Source: Diaminobutyricibacter sp049994905
GTDB lineage: Bacteria; Actinomycetota; Actinomycetes; Actinomycetales; Microbacteriaceae
Length of the DNA stretch: 64,000 nucleotides
Assembly (NCBI RefSeq): GCF_049994905.1
Contig: NZ_CP188258.1
Span: 3,720,001-3,784,000 of the forward strand
Reading direction: 5' to 3'
The position numbers and the translations under genes were made by a program. This document shows, piece after piece, positions 17,623 to 26,501 of this stretch; the first letter of the stretch is position 1, and every line of letters starts with the position of its first letter. The notes under the pieces are model-generated. The model searched no databases. It was not told where the DNA came from and saw only the letters and a list, made by a program, of their open reading frames with translations.

Positions 17623-18888
17623 GTGGACTCACGGCAAGCTGCTGTGCCGTCGCCGCGCCGCTACGCCAACGGGGTCGCGCGTCGCGAGGCGATCCTCGAC
17701 GCCGCGAATGAGCTCGCCATCGAGACGGGATTCGCCGGGGTCTCGCTCCGCGAGCTCGCCGATCGTGCCGGCATGTCGCATCCGGGGCTTCTCCGGCACT
17801 TCGCGTCCACCGACGAGGTGCTGCTCGCGCTGCTCGAGCGGCACGAGAGTGCGAACAACGCGTGGGTCGCCGAATCGGGCATCGTCGGCGATCGGGGCAC
17901 CCTCGCCTTCGTTGAGTTGGCGGAGCACAACGCGACGGTCCCCGGATATGTCGAGCTCTTCACCACGCTCGCCGGCGAGGCGACCAGCCCGACGCATCCG
18001 GCCCACGAACGCTTCGCGCGCCGGTACGAGATGTTGCGGGCGCTGACGGCGGAACAGTTCCGGCGCGCGGTGGATGCCGGGCTCGTCACTGCGCGGATCG
18101 CGCCGCACGACGAGGCCGTTCGCCTCGCGGCCGCATGGGATGGGCTGCAGCTGCAGTCGCTGTACGACCCGGTCATCGATGTCCCCGGCCTGCTCCGTGG
18201 CCACCTGGCGTGGCTCACCGGCGCGTCGTCACCCGTCTTCGATGGTCTGGCGCACGCGAGCGCTGCGGGCGGCGCGGCGGACCCGGGCCATGGAGGCGAC
18301 GGCGATGCGACCCGCGGGTACGCGGTCGGGCGTGCGCGACGCGACGAGATCGTCGACGAGGCCATCAAGCTTTTCGCCGCCGGCGGCTTCCGTGGCACCA
18401 GCCTGCAGGAGATCGCCGGTGGCGTGGGCATTTCGAAGGCGACGTTGCTGCATCATTTCGGGTCGAAGGACAGCCTGCTCATCGCGGTGCTCCGTCGTCG
18501 CGACGAACGGGCGCCGGCCGGTGTTCCTTCTCCCGGCGTCGCTCCCCTCGATCTCGCGACCGGGCTGGCCGACGGCGCCCGCCAGAATTCGCGGGAGCCC
18601 GGCCTGGTCGAGCTGTATTCCGTTCTGGCCTCCGAGTCGGCCAGCCCTGAGCATCCCGGTCACGCGTTCTTCGCTGAGCGGTTTCGCGTGGGCCGTCTGT
18701 ATTTCACCGCGATGTTCGCTGCGCTTGCGGCGGATGGCCGGCTGCGGCCGGGCGCGGACCCCGCGTTCGAGGCCACGTGGCTCCTGGCCCTCTGGGACGG
18801 CCTGCAGCTGCAGTGGCTTTACGACCCCGCCGCGGTGGATGTCGCCGAGCAGCTGAGCGGGCATCTCAGTCAGGTCATCGTGTCCTGA
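17623..18888 (+). CDS. Tandem-fused TetR regulator (two complete TetR units in one chain)
   Basis: A 421-residue protein containing two full TetR-family units. The first DNA-binding domain is at about 17-63 (ILDAANELAIETGFAGVSLRELADRAGMSHPGLLRHF) and the second at about 237-285 (IVDEAIKLFAAGGFRGTSLQEIAGGVGISKATLLHHF). Each is followed by a similar ligand-binding half that contains ELFTTLAGEATSPTHPAHERF or ELYSVLASESASPEHPGHAFF, then WDGLQLQ.LYDP. A single chain would therefore behave like a covalent TetR dimer. Start GTG 17623 has GGAGAGGAG upstream. Divergent from GH3, its probable target. Confidence 0.88.
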   Translation: MDSRQAAVPSPRRYANGVARREAILDAANELAIETGFAGVSLRELADRAGMSHPGLLRHFASTDEVLLALLERHESANNAWVAESGIVGDRGTLAFVELAEHNATVPGYVELFTTLAGEATSPTHPAHERFARRYEMLRALTAEQFRRAVDAGLVTARIAPHDEAVRLAAAWDGLQLQSLYDPVIDVPGLLRGHLAWLTGASSPVFDGLAHASAAGGAADPGHGGDGDATRGYAVGRARRDEIVDEAIKLFAAGGFRGTSLQEIAGGVGISKATLLHHFGSKDSLLIAVLRRRDERAPAGVPSPGVAPLDLATGLADGARQNSREPGLVELYSVLASESASPEHPGHAFFAERFRVGRLYFTAMFAALAADGRLRPGADPAFEATWLLALWDGLQLQWLYDPAAVDVAEQLSGHLSQVIVS

Positions 18889-18912
18889 AGACGCCTGCCG
18901 GGTGGTTTCGCG

Positions 18913-20928
<2,016 letters not shown>

Positions 20929-21033
20929 TGCTCGATCGTAACCGGAGCATCCGACGCCCGCAGACCGATCCGGCGATCTGTGGATGACCGGCGCGGCCGC
21001 CCATCGTCGGAGGTCCACGATAAGCTCGCCGCG

Positions 21034-21915
21034 ATGCTCACCCCCGTTCTCGGTCTCCTCGGAGCGCTGGTCTACGGCTCAGCCGACTTCCTCGGTGGGC
21101 TCGCGGCCAAGCGCATCAGTGCCGTGCGGGCGGCCGGGCTCTCCGCACTCTCTGGTCTCGTCGTTCTGCTTGTGCTGCTTGCCGTCTTCGGCGCGCACTG
21201 GAGCCCATCCGCTGTTCTCTGGGGAGCTCTCTCGGGCGTGGCCGGCGCCGTCGCTCTCTCCCTGCTCTACGCATCCCTCGCCATCGGGCCCATGAGCATC
21301 CTCTCGCCGCTCACAGCGGTCGTCTCGGCGGTCGTCCCGCTCACCTGGGGCGTGCTGCACGGCGAACGATTTGCGCCGCTCGGCTGGGTCGGCCTCGGTC
21401 TGGCGCTCGTCGCGGTCGTGCTCGTCGGATTCATCCCGGAGCGGGGCGCGGTGCGGCCCCGGCCGCGGGGGCTCGTGATGGGTGTCGGTGCCGGCGCTTT
21501 CATCGGCGTCTTCCTCATCCTTCTCGATCAGACCCCCGACGACTCGGGCCTCGCCCCGCTCGTGCTGAACCGTGCGGTGAACGCGACGATCATGTTCGCG
21601 ACGGTGGGTGTGATCTGGCTCGCCTCGCGACGCCGCCGACGGCTGGCGGATGCGACCGGAGCGCCACGAGCCGCCGGATGGCGTCCTGGTCTCCCCCTCG
21701 CGATCGCAGGCGGTGCCGTCGACGCCTGCGCCAACATCCTTCTGCTCGTCGGCCTGCGGATCGGCAACCTCAGCGTGATGTCCGTTCTCACCGCGCTGTA
21801 TCCTGCCGGCACGATCATCCTCGCGGCGATCGTGTTGAAAGAACGGATCGCACCGATCCAGTGGATCGGGCTCGTCCTGGCCCTGGCGGCGACAGGGATG
21901 CTCGCAGCGGCCTGA
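21034..21915 (+). CDS. EamA/DMT-family transporter
   Basis: A 293-residue integral membrane protein with ten predicted helices arranged as two EamA repeats (about 5-130 and 150-290). GSADFLGGLAAKR near the start and ALYPAGTIILAAIVLKERIAPIQWIGLVLA near the end are typical of drug/metabolite transporters. Substrate unknown. The same frame is open far upstream but overlaps recQ in antisense, so the ATG at 21034 is used. It is divergent from recQ. Confidence 0.87.
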   Translation: MLTPVLGLLGALVYGSADFLGGLAAKRISAVRAAGLSALSGLVVLLVLLAVFGAHWSPSAVLWGALSGVAGAVALSLLYASLAIGPMSILSPLTAVVSAVVPLTWGVLHGERFAPLGWVGLGLALVAVVLVGFIPERGAVRPRPRGLVMGVGAGAFIGVFLILLDQTPDDSGLAPLVLNRAVNATIMFATVGVIWLASRRRRRLADATGAPRAAGWRPGLPLAIAGGAVDACANILLLVGLRIGNLSVMSVLTALYPAGTIILAAIVLKERIAPIQWIGLVLALAATGMLAAA

Positions 21916-21998
21916 CGGGGCATCCGCGACCCGTCGGCCGCACGAGACCCGTCGTCTCAGCTAGCGTTCGACGGAGCGACCACCCTCGGTTTGAGCTT

Positions 21999-22013
21999 GT
22001 GCAAATTTTGCAC
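21999..22013. promoter_or_regulatory. Perfect 15-bp palindrome, possible operator
   Basis: GTGCAAA-T-TTTGCAC, fully symmetric about its central base. It lies 84 nt beyond the EamA stop and is AT-rich at its centre against a GC-rich background. Either a transcription factor site or part of an old 3' structure. Confidence 0.35.
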
Positions 22014-22042
22014 GAGTTCGGGTGCCGTCCAGTTCCTCGCGT

Positions 22043-22170
22043 TCAGCGTTCGCGATGTGCCTTCACGTCGAGCGTGACGGCCCCGTCGGCCGATTGATAG
22101 ATCTGCACTTCATCCACATTCCCATTCTGGTCGACGGGCCAGGGCGAATTCGCGAGCGCAGAATCCGCTC
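22043..22170 (-). pseudogene. Possible remnant of a RhuM-family N-terminus
   Basis: On the minus strand a frame reads NGNVDEVQIYQSADGAV followed by TLDVKAHRER and a stop. The EIxIYQTxDGxxxLDV pattern is the usual start of RhuM-type virulence/Fic-associated proteins, which normally continue with LExETVWLTQ. Here it ends after about 30 residues, has no good start codon and no continuation in any frame. Identification rests on this short motif, so it is tentative. Confidence 0.3.
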
Positions 22171-22173
22171 GTG

Positions 22174-22209
22174 CGAATATAGTTAGTTCACATACAGCAA
22201 CTACATTCG
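22174..22209. promoter_or_regulatory. Inverted-repeat operator in front of the MFS-MarR operon
   Basis: Arms CGAATATAGTT (22174-22184) and AACTACATTCG (22199-22209) pair at 10 of 11 positions around a 14-nt spacer. The left arm includes TATAGT, a good -10 sequence. It ends 27 nt before the MFS start, so a bound MarR dimer would block the operon promoter. The MarR gene is the last gene of the same operon. Confidence 0.55.
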
Positions 22210-22236
22210 TGACTCGTGTGAACTCGGAGCATTTTC

Positions 22237-23970
22237 GTGGCAGCCCGTACCGGCATTTTCAACAAAGACCATCCCCACTACCGCTGGGTCGCCCTCAGCA
22301 ACACCACCCTCGGAATGCTGATGGCGACGGTGAACGCATCGATCGTGCTGATCTCGCTTCCCGCGATCTTCAAGGGGATCGGCCTCAACCCGCTCCAGCC
22401 GGGCAATGTGAGCTACCTGCTGTGGATGCTCATGGGCTACATGCTCGTCACCGCGGTGCTCGTCGTCACGTTCGGGCGTCTCGGCGACCAGTACGGTCGT
22501 GTGCGCATCTACAACCTCGGCTTCGCGATCTTCACGGTCGCGGCCATCGCGCTCTGGCTCGTGCCGTTCAGCGGGGGACCGGGTGCCCTGTGGTTGATCG
22601 TCTGGCGCTTCGTGCAGGGCGTCGGCGGCGCGATGCTGTTCGCGAACTCGACAGCGATCCTGACGGATGCGTTCCCGGCCAACAAGCGCGGCTTCGCCCT
22701 GGGCCTCAACCAGGTCGCCGCGATCGCCGGAAGCTTCATCGGCCTCATCGTCGGCGGCCTCCTCGCCGCCTGGGACTGGCAGGCCGTGTTCTTCGTGAGT
22801 GTGCCCATCGGCATCATCGGCACGATCTGGTCGTACAAGTCGCTGCACGAGGTCGGCACCCGCAACCCCGGCCGCATCGACTGGCTGGGCAACGCCACCT
22901 TCGGCATCGGGCTCGTCGCACTCCTCACGGGCATCACCTACGGCATCCAGCCATACGGCGACAGCTCCACCGGCTGGGGCAACCCGTGGGTGCTCGGATC
23001 GATCATCGGCGGCATCATCCTGCTCGTCTTCTTCGTCTATCTCGAGCTGCGCGTGCCCTCGCCGATGTTCAACATGCGGCTGTTCCGCATCCGGACATTC
23101 TCCAGCGGAATCTTCGCCGGTCTTCTCGCCGCGATCGGCCGAGGCGGCCTGCAGTTCATGCTGATCATCTGGCTTCAGGGCATCTGGCTGCCCCTGCACG
23201 GTTTCTCCTACCAGGACACCCCGCTCTGGGCTGGCATCTACCTGCTGCCGATCACGATCGGGTTCCTGATCGCAGGCCCGGTCTCCGGCGCACTCTCCGA
23301 CCGGTTCGGTGCCCGCGTGTTCGCGACCGTCGGCCTGCTGCTGGTCGCGGCGACCTTCATCATGCTGCTGCTCATCCCGGTGAACTTCGAATACTGGCAG
23401 TTCGCGCTCATCACCGGCCTGAACGGCATCGGGTCAGGCCTGTTCAGCGCACCGAACCGCACATCGATCATGAACAGCGTCCCCGCATCCGAGCGCGGCT
23501 CCGCGTCCGGGATGGCCGGCGCCGCACTGAACGCCGGAAGCTCGCTGTCGATCGGCATCTTCTTCTCGCTCATGATCGCCGGTCTCGCGGCGTCGCTGCC
23601 CTCCGCCCTCACGAACGGCCTCACGGCACACGGAGTTCCTGGCCCGGTGGCGACAGCCGTCGGTCAGACCCCGCCCGTCGGGAGCCTGTTCGCCGCGTTC
23701 CTCGGCTACAACCCGATCCAGAGCATCCTCCAGCCGACCGGTGTGCTCGACAAGCTCTCACCCGCGAACGTGCAGGCGCTCACCGGCCACGAGTTCTTCC
23801 CCCAGCTCATCTCCGGCCCCTTCCACGACGGCCTCGTCGTCGTGTTCGTCGCGGCGGCAGCGATGTCCGTCATCGCGGCGATCGCGTCGTTCCTCGGCGG
23901 GGCCAAGTATGTTCATGAGGAGAAGGTCGTCGAGCAGAGAGTCGAAGAACCGAGTGCGAGCAGGGCGTAG
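22237..23970 (+). CDS. MFS drug:H+ antiporter, DHA2 family
   Basis: A 577-residue membrane protein with about 14 predicted helices, the topology of DHA2 multidrug exporters. Helix 1 carries MATVNASIVLISLPAI, loop 2-3 has FGRLGDQYGRVRIYNLG and helix 5 has LNQVAAIAGSFIGLIVGGLLA (antiporter motif region). A long loop near 470-540 is probably extracytoplasmic. It exports unknown toxic compounds by proton exchange. GTG start with GGAG upstream. The MarR gene follows 21 nt downstream, implying one transcript and self-control by the encoded repressor. Confidence 0.9.
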   Translation: MAARTGIFNKDHPHYRWVALSNTTLGMLMATVNASIVLISLPAIFKGIGLNPLQPGNVSYLLWMLMGYMLVTAVLVVTFGRLGDQYGRVRIYNLGFAIFTVAAIALWLVPFSGGPGALWLIVWRFVQGVGGAMLFANSTAILTDAFPANKRGFALGLNQVAAIAGSFIGLIVGGLLAAWDWQAVFFVSVPIGIIGTIWSYKSLHEVGTRNPGRIDWLGNATFGIGLVALLTGITYGIQPYGDSSTGWGNPWVLGSIIGGIILLVFFVYLELRVPSPMFNMRLFRIRTFSSGIFAGLLAAIGRGGLQFMLIIWLQGIWLPLHGFSYQDTPLWAGIYLLPITIGFLIAGPVSGALSDRFGARVFATVGLLLVAATFIMLLLIPVNFEYWQFALITGLNGIGSGLFSAPNRTSIMNSVPASERGSASGMAGAALNAGSSLSIGIFFSLMIAGLAASLPSALTNGLTAHGVPGPVATAVGQTPPVGSLFAAFLGYNPIQSILQPTGVLDKLSPANVQALTGHEFFPQLISGPFHDGLVVVFVAAAAMSVIAAIASFLGGAKYVHEEKVVEQRVEEPSASRA

Positions 23971-23991
23971 TAGTGCAGGGAGACGGTCGCG

Positions 23992-24498
23992 ATGACGGAC
24001 GGCAGGAACGTTCAGCACGCTGACGCGGAGGCGCCATCCGTGGCGCGGCCGCTAGCGAACCTTGCGGCCGAGGGCGACGACGACTTCGCCGGACGCCTCG
24101 CGCTCGCCATCGGGCGCCTCAACCGCCGCATGCGCTCCTCCACGGGCGGCCTCAGCCACGGCCAGCTCTCGGCCCTGTCGAGCATCGTGCGCAAAGGACC
24201 TCTGCGGCCGAGCGAGCTCGCGGCCATCGAGGTCGTCGCGGCCCCGACCATCACCCGCGTCGTCGCCGACCTCGAGGCTCGCGGCCTCGTCGAACGGCAA
24301 CCCGACACGGATGACCGGCGCTCGGTGTTCGTCGCGGCGACGGATGAGGGGGTCGAGCTTCTCCTGCGTGCCAGGTCGGACCGGGCGCGAACGGTCGTGG
24401 CGCTGCTCGCCGAACGCACCCCGGCGGAGCAGGAGAGCATCCGCGCCGCCCTCGAGGCACTCGAAGCCGCGGCCGCCATCGACCCGACCGACCGCTGA
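23992..24498 (+). CDS. MarR family transcriptional regulator
   Basis: A 168-residue winged-helix protein. LSHGQLSALSSIVRKGPLRPSELAAIEVVAAPTITRVVADLEARGLV spans the recognition helix, and the wing is RQPDTDDRRSVFVAATDEG, the DxR hallmark of MarR. It has no cysteine pair for redox sensing, so a small ligand, perhaps a pump substrate, is likelier as inducer. It sits just behind the DHA2 pump and probably binds the inverted repeat at 22174-22209. Confidence 0.9.
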   Translation: MTDGRNVQHADAEAPSVARPLANLAAEGDDDFAGRLALAIGRLNRRMRSSTGGLSHGQLSALSSIVRKGPLRPSELAAIEVVAAPTITRVVADLEARGLVERQPDTDDRRSVFVAATDEGVELLLRARSDRARTVVALLAERTPAEQESIRAALEALEAAAAIDPTDR

Positions 24499-24534
24499 GC
24501 CGCAGCACGTCGCCCGCCGACGATGCTCGGCGAT

Positions 24535-24562
24535 GGAACCGTTTCGGGGGCTGCGGACATAA
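24535..24562 (+). promoter_or_regulatory. Possible ECF-type promoter of the sigma-factor operon
   Basis: GGAACC at 24535-24540 matches the common -35 of ECF sigma factors, and it lies the right distance before the sigma gene. A matching -10 is not obvious (GACATA region). Suggestive of autoregulation only. Confidence 0.3.
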
Positions 24563-25156
24563 GTGGACATGGGGATCGCGATAGATGAGGGGGCGTCGCT
24601 ATGGCACAGAGCCATCGGCGGCGACACGGCGGCGTTCGGCGCGCTCTTCGAAACACACCGTGACCGGGTCTTCGGTCAGGCTCTACGGCTCATGCGGTCG
24701 CGGCACGACGCAGAAGACGTCACGGCGCTGGTCTTCCTGGAAGCATGGCGACGCAGGGAGTCTGTGCACGAGGTAGACGGTTCGATCCTCCCGTGGCTCC
24801 TGGTCACCACGAACTATGTGGCCAGGAACGCGGCACGCGCAATGCGGCGCCACCACCTGGCGATGGCGTCGATTCCGGCGCCATCGCCGGAACCCGACTT
24901 CGCCCCCGACGTCGACGATCGCCTGGATCGCTCCGAACAGGAGACGGCCGCGCGCGCGGGGTTCGCCCGGCTCAATGCGAGCGACCAGGCGGTCGTGACC
25001 CTGTGCGTGATCGAGGGACTGACCAACGCGCAGGCGGCCGTCGTGCTGGGCGTACCGGCCGGCACGGTGAAGTCGCGGTTGTCCAGGGCGAAACGAAGAC
25101 TCGCCGAAAACATGCCGGAGGCCGCGGCCTCCGGGAACGCGCTGGGAGGTGCATGA
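24563..25156 (+). CDS. ECF-subfamily RNA polymerase sigma factor
   Basis: A 197-residue sigma factor with only regions 2 and 4. Region 2 includes FETHRDRVFGQALRLMRSRHDAEDVTALVFLEAWRRR (about 28-65), and region 4 is LNASDQAVVTLCVIEGLTNAQAAVVLGVPAGTVKSRLSRAKRRL (about 138-181). There is no extra C-terminal domain. The gene overlaps the next by ATGA, so the membrane protein encoded there is its likely sensor or antagonist. The start could be GTG 24563 or ATG 24569; neither has a strong ribosome site. Confidence 0.9.
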   Translation: MDMGIAIDEGASLWHRAIGGDTAAFGALFETHRDRVFGQALRLMRSRHDAEDVTALVFLEAWRRRESVHEVDGSILPWLLVTTNYVARNAARAMRRHHLAMASIPAPSPEPDFAPDVDDRLDRSEQETAARAGFARLNASDQAVVTLCVIEGLTNAQAAVVLGVPAGTVKSRLSRAKRRLAENMPEAAASGNALGGA

Positions 25157-26433
25157 TGGACGGCCAGCCGACATTCGATGCTGCACGCAGCGCAGCGATG
25201 AAGACCATGCTGATGAAGGTCGCCGCGGAGAACACGACGCCCCCACGAGCGAAACGCGTCGCGTTGATCACGGTACTCACCGCGGGCGCTCTCCTTCTCG
25301 CAGGTGGTGGCGCCGCTTGGGCGATCACCGGGTTGCCGCCGTTCTCGGCACCCGCTCCCGCGCCGGTCACCGAGACTCCGACGCAGACACCGACGCCCAC
25401 GCCAACGCCGACTCCGAAACCGACGCAGACCGTCAGGCCCGTCGCACCGATCGGGATACCGTGCGACGAGCTGTCGACTCCCACACGGGTCGGCGCCCTC
25501 ATCGAGACCGATGCCGTGGCCCTCGACCCCTATCTCGCCGATGTCATCCAAGGGGGAACGTCGGGCCGATCGCCCTTCTCGCTCGAATTCGCGGGAGGTT
25601 CGACCTGCGAGTGGGGAACCCCGGGTGCCGATAACCCGACGGACGGTTCTCATTCCACCCTGACTATTCAGGTACTCCCTGATGCCGCAGCCGTGTGGAA
25701 CCAGACCGCAAAGACCTACGCCTACCGGAACGAGTCGGACATCGGTGCACCCTACGGACCGTACGAGTCCCGCGGCGGAGACTGCGTCAGGGATCAGTGC
25801 AAGACGAATGTTCTGGTCGGTTCCACCTGGCTGGCGGTCACCGCGGTCGGCCAAGGGATGTCGCCCGCCTCGCAGAGCTCGTTCCACGCGTTCGTTCAAG
25901 GTCTGATTCCCAGGGTCGAAGCCTTCGACGCGCATGGGGCTGCGGATCGCACGCCGGTCACCTCGGCTCCTCTCGACTGTGTTTCAGACGCCTATACCTC
26001 TGCCCTCGCGGCGAGCTTCGGCATCCCGGGGGCAGAGTCGAGGGGAGTCGAGGAACAGTTCCGCCTCGAAGCCGGAGCTCTGTTCAGCAATGTCGAACCC
26101 TCACACGGCATGACGCTCTGCCAGTACCAGCCAACGGACGGCACGGGCGGCGATCTCGGAGTCTTGTCGGTGCTCCCGAACTCCAGTGCGCTCTTCGATC
26201 AGTTGTCTGACACGCTCGCCTCGGCGAACATCGTCACCGATCTGGTCCCTTTGACATCCGGCTCGCAGCAGTTGTCCGGAATGGGCCACAAGATCGGCGG
26301 CTACTACAACCTGTACGCCGTCGACGTCCTGGTCGACGGCGACTGGATCGAGTATGTCGGGGGCGGGGCGAACGACGGCCACGTTGCGGCACACACGGCA
26401 GCGTACGTGCAGTGGGTGATCGACCACCGCTGA
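25153..26433 (+). CDS. Membrane-anchored protein with a duplicated extracytoplasmic domain, coupled to the ECF sigma factor
   Basis: A 426-residue protein of unrecognised family. Residues 1-35 are cytoplasmic, 36-58 form one transmembrane helix, 75-95 are a Thr-Pro linker, and the rest is outside. The outer part is two related domains: C104, C152 and W226 recur as C276, C323 and W398, and LPDAAAVWNQ is matched by LPNSSALFDQ. Its start overlaps the sigma gene stop (ATGA) with GGGAGG upstream. Position suggests an anti-sigma or sensor role, but the cytoplasmic part lacks the HxxxCxxC zinc anti-sigma motif, so this is inference. Confidence 0.7.
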   Translation: MMDGQPTFDAARSAAMKTMLMKVAAENTTPPRAKRVALITVLTAGALLLAGGGAAWAITGLPPFSAPAPAPVTETPTQTPTPTPTPTPKPTQTVRPVAPIGIPCDELSTPTRVGALIETDAVALDPYLADVIQGGTSGRSPFSLEFAGGSTCEWGTPGADNPTDGSHSTLTIQVLPDAAAVWNQTAKTYAYRNESDIGAPYGPYESRGGDCVRDQCKTNVLVGSTWLAVTAVGQGMSPASQSSFHAFVQGLIPRVEAFDAHGAADRTPVTSAPLDCVSDAYTSALAASFGIPGAESRGVEEQFRLEAGALFSNVEPSHGMTLCQYQPTDGTGGDLGVLSVLPNSSALFDQLSDTLASANIVTDLVPLTSGSQQLSGMGHKIGGYYNLYAVDVLVDGDWIEYVGGGANDGHVAAHTAAYVQWVIDHR

Positions 26434-26448
26434 CCCGGTTCACACACG

Positions 26449-26490
26449 CGAAAGGCCCCTTCCCGAAATGAGCTGGGAAGGGGCCTTTCG
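26449..26490. terminator. Bidirectional intrinsic terminator
   Basis: A perfect 16-bp stem, arms 26449-26464 and 26475-26490, with a 10-nt loop. The stem ends in AAA/TTT on both sides (CGAAAGGCCCC...GGGGCCTTTCG). It lies between the convergent sensor gene (stop 26433) and the DEAD-box helicase (stop 26502) and suits both directions. Confidence 0.9.
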
Positions 26491-26501
26491 ACGGGCAGTG
26501 G

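Larger units (their letters stand above)
21916..22236. other. 321-nt gene-free region between EamA and MFS genes
   Basis: Contains a perfect 15-bp palindrome GTGCAAATTTTGCAC (about 21999-22013), a possible remnant of a RhuM-like gene on the minus strand (about 22043-22170), and the MarR-type operator at 22174-22209. The rest shows no recognisable gene or RNA. Confidence 0.6.
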
